NCBI RefSeq assembly: GCF_009707545.1
Contig: NZ_WLYK01000013.1
Span: forward strand, 1 to 64,000
Direction: 5' to 3'
Source: Nakamurella alba
GTDB taxonomy: Bacteria > Actinomycetota > Actinomycetes > Mycobacteriales > Nakamurellaceae
DNA length: 64,000 nt
Shown piece by piece: positions 43,524 to 52,265 of the stretch. The notes below the pieces were generated by a model. It saw only the letters and a program-made list of their open reading frames with translations, made no database searches and was not told the origin of the DNA. The translations under genes and the position numbers were made by a program. Numbering within the stretch: the stretch's first letter is position 1; each line of letters opens with the position of its first letter.

Positions 43524-44570
43524 TCAGATCTCCTCGAGCAGCGAGGTGTCGAACAGCGACGCGTCGACCTGGATGCCGAAGCGCTGCAGCGTCTCGATGT
43601 TCGCGTCGATGTCATCGGCGGTCATCGCGTAGACGCCGTCCGGGTGCTCGATCAGGTCCTGCTGCGCCTTGTTGAAGTACTCCTCGTTCGCGGCCGACCG
43701 GCCGGTGTCCTTGCCGAAACCTTCCTTCAGCAGCGGGATGTAGGCGGTGGTGTCCTTGAAGTTCTCGTCCCAGCCCTGCCGGCTGGCGCGCAGGAACGAC
43801 ACCAGCTCGGCGCGGTGCTCGGCCAGGTACTCCTCCTGGACCACCACGGCGTCGTTGTAGAGCTTCAGCCCGTAGTCGTAGAGCAGGAACGACGTCGGGT
43901 CGCCGCCCTTCTCCTGGATGGTGAACGGCACGTTGGTGACGAAGTCGCCGGAGGCGTCGATCTCGCCCTCCAGCAGCGGCGTCGGGTCGTAGGCGTAGGG
44001 CACGATCGTGACGTCGGCGATGTCCAGGTTGTTGGCCGCGAACAGCGCCTCAAAGGTGATCTGACCGACCGGTGCGATGGCCAGGGTGCGGCCGATCAGG
44101 TCCTTCGGCTCGGTGATGTTGTTGGCCTTCAGCGACACCACGCCGGCCGGGTTCTTCTGGTACTGGGTGCCGATGATCTTGAGCTTGGCACCCTCGTCGG
44201 CGACCAGCTTCGCCACGCCCTCGACCGTGGTCAGCGCCACCTCGGCCTGGCCGGCCAGCAGCGTGGTCTCCGGGATGACGTCCGGACCGCCGGGCAGGTA
44301 GGTGTAGTCGAGGCCGGCGGCGGAGTAGTAGCCCTTGTCGAGAGCGATGTAGTAGCCCATGAACTCGGCGTCACTGACCCACGCGGACTGCATGCGCAGC
44401 GGGGTCAGCGTGGCCGGGGCGGACCCGCTGGTCGCGCTGCCCGTACCGGAGGCAGCGGGGGTGGCGGCCTCGTCCGAACCGCAGGCCGCGAGCAGGCCGG
44501 CAGGCCCCAGCATGGCCAGTGCGCCGGCACCCATCCCGGTGCGGCGCAGGAACTGTCGACGATCGATCAC
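43524..44570 (-). CDS. Tat-exported lipoprotein, NMT1/ThiY-like substrate-binding protein
   Basis: 348 residues. The leader DRRQFLRRTGMG is a twin-arginine signal and AGLLAACGS a lipobox, so the protein is folded before export and anchored outside. The mature part follows the NMT1/SsuA fold (LRMQSAWVSDAEFMGYYIALDKGYY, LLAGQAEVALTTVEGVAKL, LIGRTLAIAP). Members bind hydroxymethylpyrimidine analogues, riboflavin, sulfonates or nitrate; the deaminase and monooxygenase neighbours favour a heterocycle. The start is GTG, with AAGGA 10 nt upstream. Confidence 0.88.
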   Translation of the reverse strand: MIDRRQFLRRTGMGAGALAMLGPAGLLAACGSDEAATPAASGTGSATSGSAPATLTPLRMQSAWVSDAEFMGYYIALDKGYYSAAGLDYTYLPGGPDVIPETTLLAGQAEVALTTVEGVAKLVADEGAKLKIIGTQYQKNPAGVVSLKANNITEPKDLIGRTLAIAPVGQITFEALFAANNLDIADVTIVPYAYDPTPLLEGEIDASGDFVTNVPFTIQEKGGDPTSFLLYDYGLKLYNDAVVVQEEYLAEHRAELVSFLRASRQGWDENFKDTTAYIPLLKEGFGKDTGRSAANEEYFNKAQQDLIEHPDGVYAMTADDIDANIETLQRFGIQVDASLFDTSLLEEI

Positions 44571-44670
44571 GGGCGTGGTCCTTCTTGGCTGGGAGGGAAC
44601 TGCGGGGGTTCGGGGCGGCCGGGCCGCTGCGGAGGTGGCTTGTCAGGCGGGCGGTGAGTCGGGTGCGGGG

Positions 44671-45483
44671 TCAGGACATGGCGCCGGCGCGCAGCAGGGC
44701 CAGTTCGACGACCGGCGGCATACCGGCGGCCCTGGCCACGGTGAGCAGCGGCCAGAGCACCCTGCCCGGTGACCGGTGAACCGCGACCTGCTCGACGCCG
44801 GTCGGCGTCACCACCAGGTCCAGCGGCACGTCGTGCTCGGCCACCGGGACCCGGACCGCCAGCCGCTGGCAGTCGTGCACCACGCCGACGACCACGGGAT
44901 CATCGGCCAGGGCACCGATCTCGGAGAGCATCGCCCACTCCAGGTCGAAGTAGCCGTGGCCCTTGCCGAGCCGGACACCACCGTCGGCGACCGCGCCGGC
45001 CCCGGTGACCAGCAGCGAGACACCTGCGCCCGCGAGCTCCGCGAGCCGGACCACCGGCGCCACCTCGTGCAACCAGTCCATGGTCGCGGCCTGCTCGGCA
45101 CCACCGTCCGGCAGTTGGTCCGGCCGGACCCGGCGGAATCCGGTGGAGATGCCGAAACTGGTCACCACCAGCGTCTTCCCGTCCTCCAGGACCCGTTGGC
45201 GGAGCAGCCCGGTGCTCTCGTCCGGGGTGACGAAGACGGTGTGCGCGGCCCGGTAGGCGGGCAGCTCGCGGATCAGCTCCGCGGTCGTCCCGGATCCCTC
45301 GAAGTCGGCGATGAAGTTGTCGAAGTCGAAGCCCAGCAACGGATGTGGCCGGGCGACCTGGCGCAGTGCAGGCCACACCCTGGTGCGCAGCGCATCCTGG
45401 GCGGCCTTCGCCTCGGCGACCGATCCGACCGATCCGTCGGACGCCGGGCGGGCCGGCGAGGTAGCGTCGGTCAGGGAAGTCAT
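44671..45483 (-). CDS. 5-formyltetrahydrofolate cyclo-ligase-like protein (COG0212)
   Basis: 270 residues. The N-terminal KAAQDALRTRVWPAL and the C-terminal GKGHGYFDLEWAML (the G-KGxGYYD motif) mark the 5-FCL family. Standard housekeeping cyclo-ligases are about 200 residues; this is longer and more like the paralogues reported to cluster with thiamin genes. It is the first gene of a leftward operon with an NMT1-type importer. Its start (ATG at 45483; ATG at 45495 also possible) is covered by the palindrome at 45479-45492. Confidence 0.75.
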   Translation of the reverse strand: MTSLTDATSPARPASDGSVGSVAEAKAAQDALRTRVWPALRQVARPHPLLGFDFDNFIADFEGSGTTAELIRELPAYRAAHTVFVTPDESTGLLRQRVLEDGKTLVVTSFGISTGFRRVRPDQLPDGGAEQAATMDWLHEVAPVVRLAELAGAGVSLLVTGAGAVADGGVRLGKGHGYFDLEWAMLSEIGALADDPVVVGVVHDCQRLAVRVPVAEHDVPLDLVVTPTGVEQVAVHRSPGRVLWPLLTVARAAGMPPVVELALLRAGAMS

Positions 45484-45492
45484 ACGTATGAC
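45479..45492. promoter_or_regulatory. candidate LacI-type operator
   Basis: GTCATACGTATGAC is a perfect 14-bp palindrome with a central CG step, the usual form of LacI-family operators. It overlaps the initiation codon of the cyclo-ligase-like gene and lies 100 bp from the divergent lacI-type gene. Confidence 0.55.
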
Positions 45493-45591
45493 CATAGGAC
45501 CCGTCCGGTGCCGTTCGGTTTCCGTGAGGTAAAACCGGAGTGCCGTCCCCGTCACACCGGACGGGTCCGGCCACAGCGAGCGGGGGAACGC

Positions 45592-46647
45592 GTGACAGGG
45601 AGTCCCGACCGGGGCGGCGGAAGTGCACGTCGGACCACCAGCGTCGACGTGGCGCGGGATCTCGGGGTGTCGCAGAGCACGGTGTCCCTGGCACTGTCCG
45701 GGTCGAACCGTGTGTCCGAGGCCACCCGGCAACGGGTGCTGGAGGCATGCGCCCGGCTCGACTACCGCCCGAACGCCGCCGGCCGCGGGCTGCGCACCGG
45801 GCGGTCGCACACCGTCGGGCTGTTCGTCCCGCAGCTGGGCTACGAGGTGTTCGACCGGATCCTCATGGGGGTGCGGACCGGACTGGCGCTGGCCGACCCG
45901 GACAACCGGTGGAGTGTGCTGGTCGGCTCGACCGACAACGACGCCTCCCAGCAGGAATCACTGACCGCGGCCATCGGCGCACACGACTTCGACGGGCTGA
46001 TCCTGGCCGCGGTGGGCGAACCTGGTCCTGGCGTGGTGTTCGGCGGCCCGATCGTCGGCATCGAGACCGCACCGGACGGCGTCCCCGTGCGCTCCTACGA
46101 CCTCGACCAGGTCGCCGCCACCGCGCTGCGGGTGCTGACGGACAACGGCCACCGGTGCATCGCGCACCTGAGCGCACTGCCGGACAAGACCAGCTTCGCG
46201 CAGCAGCGCCGGGCATTGGAACGTGCGGCCGCCGGGCTGGTCGTCAGGGGTCCGCGCCTGCAGCCCTTCCGTCGCCACGACGCGGCCGACGTCACGACGG
46301 ACTCCGGACTGCTCGCGATCCGGCCGATGTTCGACCTCCCCGTCCGCACCCGGCCGACCGCCGTCATCTGTGACGACAGTCGGCTGGCCGCGGCCGTCTA
46401 CGTCGCGGCCGACGAGGCCGGACTCTCCGTCCCACAGGACCTCTCGGTCTTCACCACCCACCTCGACGACGTCGGCCGCACCCTCCGTCCGGCCCTGGAC
46501 GGCATGCTGCGCCCGGCCGAGCGGGCCGGCGAACTCGCCGCGCGGGCGTTGCTCGACGCGCTGGCCGGGCGGTCTGTCCCTGACGAGATCCTGCTGCCCA
46601 GTGAGCATCTCCCCGGGGCGTCAGTGGCGCGGAGGGGTAGGGGGTAG
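45592..46647 (+). CDS. LacI-family transcriptional regulator
   Basis: 351 residues. Helix-turn-helix TTSVDVARDLGVSQSTVSLALSGSNRVSEATRQRVLEAC, then hinge LDYRPNAAGRGLRTGRSHTVGL, and a periplasmic-binding-protein-like effector domain ending DLSVFTTHLDDVGRTLRPALDGMLRP. Divergent from the transporter/deaminase operon, so it probably represses it until its ligand (perhaps a purine-like compound, as in PurR) binds. The start is GTG at 45592 after GGGGGA. Confidence 0.9.
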   Translation: MTGSPDRGGGSARRTTSVDVARDLGVSQSTVSLALSGSNRVSEATRQRVLEACARLDYRPNAAGRGLRTGRSHTVGLFVPQLGYEVFDRILMGVRTGLALADPDNRWSVLVGSTDNDASQQESLTAAIGAHDFDGLILAAVGEPGPGVVFGGPIVGIETAPDGVPVRSYDLDQVAATALRVLTDNGHRCIAHLSALPDKTSFAQQRRALERAAAGLVVRGPRLQPFRRHDAADVTTDSGLLAIRPMFDLPVRTRPTAVICDDSRLAAAVYVAADEAGLSVPQDLSVFTTHLDDVGRTLRPALDGMLRPAERAGELAARALLDALAGRSVPDEILLPSEHLPGASVARRGRG

Positions 46648-46831
46648 GGGTCGTCGCCCCTTCTGTACGAGTGGGATCGGCGGCTGGTGGACTGATGGCT
46701 CTCGATCGGAGAAGCGCAGGGAGGACAGGGCTGTCGCCCGTGGCCGCCGCGCGGATCCCGGACCGTCTCGCCGACCGAGCGGGACACGACCCGACGTCGG
46801 GCCCGAAAGTGGCTCTACGGTAGGGAATCTA

Positions 46832-46882
46832 CGAATCGGGGACCGAATCCTTCGGCTCGCGATGGAATCGGTCCCCGATTCG
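46832..46882. repeat. dispersed hairpin element (single copy)
   Basis: CGAATCGGGGACCGAATCC (46832-46850) pairs with GGAATCGGTCCCCGATTCG (46864-46882), one mismatch, 13-nt loop. It lies in the 280-bp gap between the convergent lacI and aldo/keto reductase genes and could act as a terminator. GGAATCGGTCCCCGATTC also occurs exactly at 24652-24669, in the last copy of the 93-bp array. The rest of the gap shows nothing. Confidence 0.85.
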
Positions 46883-46927
46883 GGACGGCCCGACCGACGG
46901 TCGGCGCTGTCGGGCTCACCGCACCGA

Positions 46928-47785
46928 TCAGCCGATGGTGTCGAGCTCGGCGACGGCGTCGGCGGGGAGGTCGAGGGCGGCGCCGGCGACGTTCTCCCGG
47001 AGGTGGTCGATCGACGAGGTGCCGGGGATCAGCAGGATGTTGGGCGAGCGCTGCAGCAGCCAGGCCAGCGCCACGGCCATCGGGGTCGCACCCAGCCGCT
47101 CCGCCACGCCGGACAGGGTCGCGGACTGCAGCGGGCTGAACCCGCCGAGCGGGAAGTAGGGCACGTAGGCGATACCCTGCGCGGCCAGCGCGTCGATCAA
47201 CGCGTCGTCGCCGCGATGCGCGAGGTTGTACTGGTTCTGCACGCACACCACCGGCGCGACGGTCTGCGCCTCGGCGATCTGCTCCGCCGTCACCTCGCTG
47301 ATGCCCAGGTGCCTGATCAGGCCCTCCTGCTGCAGCCCGGCGACCACCTCGAACAGCGCGGCGATCGACCCGGCGCCCTCCATGATCCGGAGGTTCACCA
47401 CCGGCAGGACGTCCAGCCCGAGGTGCTCGAGGTTGTCGTGCACCGCCTGCTTCAGTTGGTCAGCGCCGAGGGCGGGCAGCCAGGCACCCTGCTCGTCGCG
47501 CAGCGCACCGATCTTGGTGACCAGGGTCAGCTGCTCCGGGTACGGGTGCAGCGCCTCCTTGATGATCTCGTTGGTGACGTGCGGGCCGTAGAAGTCGCTG
47601 GTGTCGATGTGGTCGATGCCCAGTGCGAGGGCCTCGCGCAGCACGGCGATCGCCGCGTCGCGGTCCTTCGGCGGGCCGAAGACGTGCGGGCCGGCCAGCT
47701 GCATGGCGCCGTAGCCGACGCGGCCGATGGTGCGGTCACCCAGGGTCCAGGTGCCGCCGGGACGTGTTCCGGTGGTTGTGCTCAC
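46928..47785 (-). CDS. aldo/keto reductase
   Basis: 285 residues, NADPH-dependent reductase family. It shows GRVGYGAMQLAG, the catalytic Asp/Tyr in HIDTSDFYGP, Lys in VTKIG, and the cofactor-phosphate region LIPGTSSIDHLRENV. The position usually occupied by catalytic His reads VVNLRIM, as in one oxidoreductase subgroup. Substrate unknown. The start is GTG at 47785. It lies 64 bp from the 8-oxoguanine-deaminase-type gene, both leftward. Confidence 0.85.
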   Translation of the reverse strand: MSTTTGTRPGGTWTLGDRTIGRVGYGAMQLAGPHVFGPPKDRDAAIAVLREALALGIDHIDTSDFYGPHVTNEIIKEALHPYPEQLTLVTKIGALRDEQGAWLPALGADQLKQAVHDNLEHLGLDVLPVVNLRIMEGAGSIAALFEVVAGLQQEGLIRHLGISEVTAEQIAEAQTVAPVVCVQNQYNLAHRGDDALIDALAAQGIAYVPYFPLGGFSPLQSATLSGVAERLGATPMAVALAWLLQRSPNILLIPGTSSIDHLRENVAGAALDLPADAVAELDTIG

Positions 47786-47849
47786 GGATCCAGCCTGCGC
47801 CGCTGCGGGACCGGCAACCAGAGACCAGTAGTCCCCCCTTGAGCCCGGC

Positions 47850-49145
47850 TCAGTCCGGCCAGAGCCGCCGGACCCGGCGGGCCAGCTCGGCGTGCAGGGT
47901 GCGGATGTCCGCACCGACCAGCGCTCCGTCGCGGACGACGTACTCGCCGCCGACGAACACGTGCCGCGCGGTCCGCTCCGGTCCCAGCACCAGCGCGGCC
48001 ACCGGGTCGAGCACGTCGGCGACGTCCTCGCCCGGCCAGACCACCAGGTCGGCCCGCAGGCCCACCTGGACCGCGCCGATGTCGTCCCGGCCCAGGCAGC
48101 GCGCGCCACCGGTGGTGGCCAGCGACAGCGCGTCGACGGGCAGGAAGGCGGTCGGGTCCATGTCCCGCTGCCGGGCCAGGAACAGCGCCTGCCGCATCTC
48201 CGGCATCAGCGTGCCGATCTCGTTGGACGCCACCCCGTCGACTCCCAGGCCGACCGGGGCACCGGCCGTGACCAGGTCCTTCACCCGGGCGATGCCGGAT
48301 CCGAGACGGCAGTTGGACGACGGGCAGTGGGCGATCCCGGTGCCGGTCTCGGCCAGCCGGATCACCTCGGCGTCGTCGAAGTGGATGCCGTGCGCGACCC
48401 AGACGTCAGGGGCGATCCAGCCGATGTCGTCCAGCAGCTGCAGCGGTCGGCGGCCGAACCGGGCCAGGCTGTCGCGTTCCTCGTCGAGGGTCTCGGCGAG
48501 ATGTGTGTGCATCCGGATGCCGAGGCCGCGGGCCAGCTCGGCGGTCGCCGTCATCAGCTCGGTGGTGACGCTGAACGGGCTGCACGGCGCCGCGGTGACG
48601 AAGATCTTCTCGCCGTCGTGCAGCCGGGCGTGCACGGCGCTGGTGGAGGCCAGGATGTCGTCGAGATCCTCGACGACGGAGTCCGGCGGCAGTCCTCCAC
48701 GGCTCTGGCCCAGGTCCATCGACCCGCGGGCGATGTGCGTCCGGATCCCGATCGTCCTGGCCGCGGCGGCGATCGCGTCGAACACGCTGTCGTCCCCGCC
48801 CGGCACCAGGTAGTGGTGGTCGGCCGCGGTGGTGCAGCCCGAGAGCGCCAACTCCCCCAGCGCGACGGCCGCCGCGGCCTGCACGTCCTCGGGCGTCAGC
48901 CGGGCCCACACCGGGTAGAGCGTCGACAACCAGCCGAACAGCGAGCAGTCGAAGGCCCAGCCGCGGGTCATCCACTGGTAGAAGTGGTGATGGGTGTTCA
49001 CCAGACCGGCGGTGAGGATGTCGCCGTCGCAACGGATCTCGACATCACCCGGCTCGGCCGGCACGCTGCCCACGGCGACGATCCGGCCGTCCTCCACGGC
49101 CACCTCGCCGGGGTACCGGAGTCCACGCAGCACGGTGCGCGCCAT
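47850..49145 (-). CDS. 8-oxoguanine deaminase-type amidohydrolase
   Basis: 431 residues. The signature AGLVNTHHHFYQWMTRG and LFGWLSTLYPVWARLTPEDV is close to characterised 8-oxoguanine deaminases, with further metal ligands in MHTHLAET and VAHGIHF and Asp in GLGVDGVASN. The reaction would convert 8-oxoguanine to urate and ammonia. Related hydroxyatrazine-type hydrolases share parts of the pattern. The ATG at 49145 is chosen because it begins the beta-sandwich (MARTVLRGLRYPG). Confidence 0.88.
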   Translation of the reverse strand: MARTVLRGLRYPGEVAVEDGRIVAVGSVPAEPGDVEIRCDGDILTAGLVNTHHHFYQWMTRGWAFDCSLFGWLSTLYPVWARLTPEDVQAAAAVALGELALSGCTTAADHHYLVPGGDDSVFDAIAAAARTIGIRTHIARGSMDLGQSRGGLPPDSVVEDLDDILASTSAVHARLHDGEKIFVTAAPCSPFSVTTELMTATAELARGLGIRMHTHLAETLDEERDSLARFGRRPLQLLDDIGWIAPDVWVAHGIHFDDAEVIRLAETGTGIAHCPSSNCRLGSGIARVKDLVTAGAPVGLGVDGVASNEIGTLMPEMRQALFLARQRDMDPTAFLPVDALSLATTGGARCLGRDDIGAVQVGLRADLVVWPGEDVADVLDPVAALVLGPERTARHVFVGGEYVVRDGALVGADIRTLHAELARRVRRLWPD

Positions 49146-49432
49146 CCGCGCCCACCCCTCTCGTCCGGCGGCGCCGTGCCCGGCACCGGAGGAACCGACG
49201 GTATCGGGCAGCCGCATCCCGGCAGGTGTCCGGCATGTGAAGGCCCGGTCACGCGTGCGGCGGCCGGATCCGGGGAACGGACCGGACGCAGGATCAACAC
49301 GGGCGGGCATCGACACGGGCGAGCACCGGGCGAGCTCAGCCGAAGACCGACGAGGTGCGGACCCGCGTCGCCCGCATGGCACGATGAGCACGATCCCGGA
49401 CCCACCCGGGGCGACCACGGAAGGACGAATCC

Positions 49433-49918
49433 ATGTCCGGCTTCCCGCTGCGACCGCACTCGTCGACCTCGGCGTCCCGTCGGCCGGACATCCCGCTGAC
49501 CGTCGAGCCCGAGGTGGACACCTCGTCGATCGGGTCGCTGGTCAAGGACGCCACCGTGCACATGTCCACCCTGGTCCGCTCGGAGATCGAGCTGGCCAAG
49601 ATGGAGATCACCCAGTCGGTGAAGACCGGCCTGCGCGGTGCGATCTTCTTCATCGCCGCCGCCCTGATCGGCGTCGTGGCGCTGGTCTTCGGCTGGTTCG
49701 TGCTGGCCGAGATCCTGAACATCTGGCTGCCGCGCTGGGCCGCCTTCCTCATCGTGCTCGGGATCATGTTCCTGGCGATGGGTGGCCTGGTCTTCCTCGG
49801 CATCAAGAAGATCAAGCAGGTGAAGAAGCCGGAGCGGACCATCCAGACCCTGTCCGACACCGCGCAGACGCTGAAGGCCGCCGCCACCCACAGCCCCGCT
49901 ACCACTCCCGGGAACTGA
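49433..49918 (+). CDS. phage-holin-family (DUF1469-type) membrane protein, Rv3669-like
   Basis: 161 residues. An amphipathic N-terminus (SSIGSLVKDATVHMSTLVRSEIELAKMEI) is followed by two spans (GAIFFIAAALIGVVALVFGWFVLA and WAAFLIVLGIMFLAMGGLVFLGI), the DUF1469 layout. Despite the family name it is a chromosomal membrane protein, located here as in M. tuberculosis between acs and the alpha/beta hydrolase. GAAGGA lies upstream of the ATG. Confidence 0.85.
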   Translation: MSGFPLRPHSSTSASRRPDIPLTVEPEVDTSSIGSLVKDATVHMSTLVRSEIELAKMEITQSVKTGLRGAIFFIAAALIGVVALVFGWFVLAEILNIWLPRWAAFLIVLGIMFLAMGGLVFLGIKKIKQVKKPERTIQTLSDTAQTLKAAATHSPATTPGN

Positions 49919-49940
49919 CCCGAGCGGGCCCGGGAACGCC

Positions 49941-50984
49941 TTGATCCACGAACCGCCCGGACCCACCGTGGTCCCGTCGGCCGCGGTCTCCCCGCTCGCC
50001 GCCGATCGGCAGGCGCACGTCGACCCGCATCCCGCGATGGCGCTCACCGGCCCGTTCGACCACGACGGCGCCCCTGCCGTTGCCGCCTTTCCTGCACATG
50101 CGGTCGACGAGACCCTCCGGCACCGGACGGTGTCCGCGAACGGCATCCGCTTCCACGTGGTGGAGTCCGGCACCGGGCCGCTGGTGCTGCTGCTGCACGG
50201 TTTCGGGCAGTACTGGCTGAACTGGCGCCATCAGCTGCCCGCCCTCGCCGCTGCCGGGTTCCGGGCCGTGGCAGTGGACCTGCGCGGGTCCGGCGGCAGC
50301 GACAAGCCACCGCGCGGCTACGACGCGTTCACGCTCTCCGCCGACATCGCCGGCCTGGTCCGGGCGCTCGGCGAGCGGAAGGCCACGCTGATCGGCCAGG
50401 GCTACGGCGGGGTGCTCGCCTTCGACACCGCGATCATCCATCCGACGGTGGTGGAGAAGGTGGTGGCGATCGCCGCCCCGTCGCCGATGCGGACCGCCAA
50501 GGTGCACCGGGTGCGGACCGATCCGTACCGCCGGCTGCTGCACTTCGCCGCCATGCCGTTCGTGCCGGACCGCCGGCTGGCCCGGGCCGACGGGTCGATG
50601 CTGGAGCGCATCGTGCGATCACAGGCCGGGGCGGCCTGGAAGGCCTCCGCCGACTTCCGGGAGACCATCGCGGCGATGCGCCGGGCGATCGTGGTGCCCG
50701 GGGCGGCGAAGGGCGCGATCGAGAAGCTGCGCTGGGTGGCCCGGTCCCCGTGGCGGGCGGACGGCCTGCGGCACCGGGAAGCGCTGGAACAGCCGGTGCA
50801 GGCGCCGGTGCTGCACATCGCCGGGGACGCCGACCGGTTCACCCCGACCGCCGCGCTCGCCGATGCGGCCGGCCACTGCGCCGGTGGTTACCGGCGCGAG
50901 GTGGTGCCCGGCGTCGGCCACTACCCGGCCGAGGAGGCCCCGGAAGTGGTCAACGCCCTGATCGTCGACTTCCTGCGGTCCTGA
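49941..50984 (+). CDS. alpha/beta-hydrolase fold protein (EphE position) lacking the nucleophile
   Basis: 347 residues. The fold is clear: oxyanion HGFGQYWLNWRHQLP (about 87-101), VDLRGSGGSDKPPRGY, and the late HIAGDADRFTP and VPGVGHYPAEEAP with Asp and His. At the nucleophile elbow, where epoxide hydrolases have GHDWGG, it reads GQGYGG, so no Ser, Asp or Cys is present. It may have lost hydrolase activity. The start is uncertain: TTG at 49941, 22 bp after the previous stop, or ATG at 50037. It is probably co-transcribed with the holin-like gene. Confidence 0.75.
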   Translation: MIHEPPGPTVVPSAAVSPLAADRQAHVDPHPAMALTGPFDHDGAPAVAAFPAHAVDETLRHRTVSANGIRFHVVESGTGPLVLLLHGFGQYWLNWRHQLPALAAAGFRAVAVDLRGSGGSDKPPRGYDAFTLSADIAGLVRALGERKATLIGQGYGGVLAFDTAIIHPTVVEKVVAIAAPSPMRTAKVHRVRTDPYRRLLHFAAMPFVPDRRLARADGSMLERIVRSQAGAAWKASADFRETIAAMRRAIVVPGAAKGAIEKLRWVARSPWRADGLRHREALEQPVQAPVLHIAGDADRFTPTAALADAAGHCAGGYRREVVPGVGHYPAEEAPEVVNALIVDFLRS

Positions 50985-50987
50985 TCC

Positions 50988-51005
50988 GGCGGGCGTCCGC
51001 CCGCC
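50988..51005. terminator. hairpin between convergent hydrolase and marP genes
   Basis: GGCGGGC (50988-50994) pairs with GCCCGCC (50999-51005) around GTCC, just past the hydrolase stop. Short, no T-tract. Confidence 0.45.
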
Positions 51006-51080
51006 CGTCCGACGTCGGGGGTCGGGCGGTGCTGCATGCGGTGGGATCGCAGCCGATCAGCTGCGCCGAGCAGCCGACCG

Positions 51081-52265
51081 TCAGTCCGCGGTGCAGACCC
51101 CGGTTGCTGCGGCGGTGGTGTCGGTGAGCCCGGCCTCCAGCGTGCTCGCCGCTTCCTCCGCGGTGAGCACGAACCCGACGTCCGGCTGGTCCAGCGACGC
51201 CCCGAAGACCACACCGAGCACGGCCCCGTCGGTGCCGACCAGCGGGCCTCCGGAGTTACCGGAGCGGATCTGGCCGCGGACGGTGTAGACGTCGCGGGTG
51301 ACGGTGCTGCTGTTGTAGATGTTCGGCCCGCGCAGCGGGAACTCGGCGCTGATCCGGGCCGCGGTGAGGGTCAAGGGACCGTCCAGCGGGTAGCCGATGG
51401 CGACCGCATCGGCCCCCGTGTCCGCCGTCGCAGTGTCCCAGTCCAGCACCGGCCGGTCGAGGTCCGGCACGTCGAGCACGGCCAGGTCGCGATCGGAGTC
51501 GTAGAGCACCACGGTGGCGTCGATCAGCTCGCCGCCCTGCTCCACCTGCACCGTCTGGGTGCCGGCCACGACATGGGCATTGGTCATCAGCTTCTGCGGC
51601 CCGATCACGAACCCGCTGCCCTCGATCGCCCGGGAGCAGCTCGGCGCCCGGCCGCGGACCTTCAGCACCGACTCGGCGGCGGTCCGGACCGCAGGCAGCG
51701 CCGCGACGCCGGTGTCCGGCGCGTCCACCGCGACATCCGGCGTCGGGGTGAGCGGGTCCAGGATCGCCGGGAAACCCGAGTCGTCGAACAGCTGGCGCAT
51801 CCGGTCCGACACGTCGCGCAGGCCGCTCGGCATGACGTCGTCGACGGCGCCGAGCACCGCCGAGGACCGGACCGCGGAGGCCAGCCAGGGATACGGCGTG
51901 GAGGCCACCGGGATGGCGATCATCCAGGTCACGATCAGCACGGCGAGGGTGTGTCCGACCAGTCCGAGGCCCCGGTCCAGGACCCGCGCCGGCTGCCAGG
52001 TGAACCGGTCGGCGATGGCCCGGCCGACCGTCGACCCGGCCAGCTCGCCGATGCCGACACCCAGGATCACGCAGGCGATCCCGATCGCGACCTTCGCGGC
52101 GGACACGTCCGCCCACTCCATCGCCAGCGGCGCGAGCCGGATCGCCAGCACCGCGCCGCCGACCGCGCCCACCAGCGACACGGTGCTGGCCACGAACCCA
52201 CGCCGGAACCCGGACCAGGCCGCACCGAGCAGCAGCGCGATGACCAGCGCGTCGACCCAGGTCAC
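51081..52265 (-). CDS. marP: MarP-type membrane serine protease
   Basis: 394 residues. Four N-terminal spans of the CvpA type (VDALVIALLLGAAWSGFRRGF onwards) anchor a trypsin-like protease outside. The catalytic His is in TNAHVVAG, Asp in DSDRDLAVL and Ser in RSGNSGGPLVG; a cysteine pair (APSCSRA and GVCTAD) fits the redox-sensitive disulfide described in MarP. Role by family: periplasmic protease needed for acid and oxidative stress survival. The GTG start overlaps the Nudix stop (GTGA), so nth, the Nudix gene and marP are coupled. Confidence 0.92.
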   Translation of the reverse strand: MTWVDALVIALLLGAAWSGFRRGFVASTVSLVGAVGGAVLAIRLAPLAMEWADVSAAKVAIGIACVILGVGIGELAGSTVGRAIADRFTWQPARVLDRGLGLVGHTLAVLIVTWMIAIPVASTPYPWLASAVRSSAVLGAVDDVMPSGLRDVSDRMRQLFDDSGFPAILDPLTPTPDVAVDAPDTGVAALPAVRTAAESVLKVRGRAPSCSRAIEGSGFVIGPQKLMTNAHVVAGTQTVQVEQGGELIDATVVLYDSDRDLAVLDVPDLDRPVLDWDTATADTGADAVAIGYPLDGPLTLTAARISAEFPLRGPNIYNSSTVTRDVYTVRGQIRSGNSGGPLVGTDGAVLGVVFGASLDQPDVGFVLTAEEAASTLEAGLTDTTAAATGVCTAD

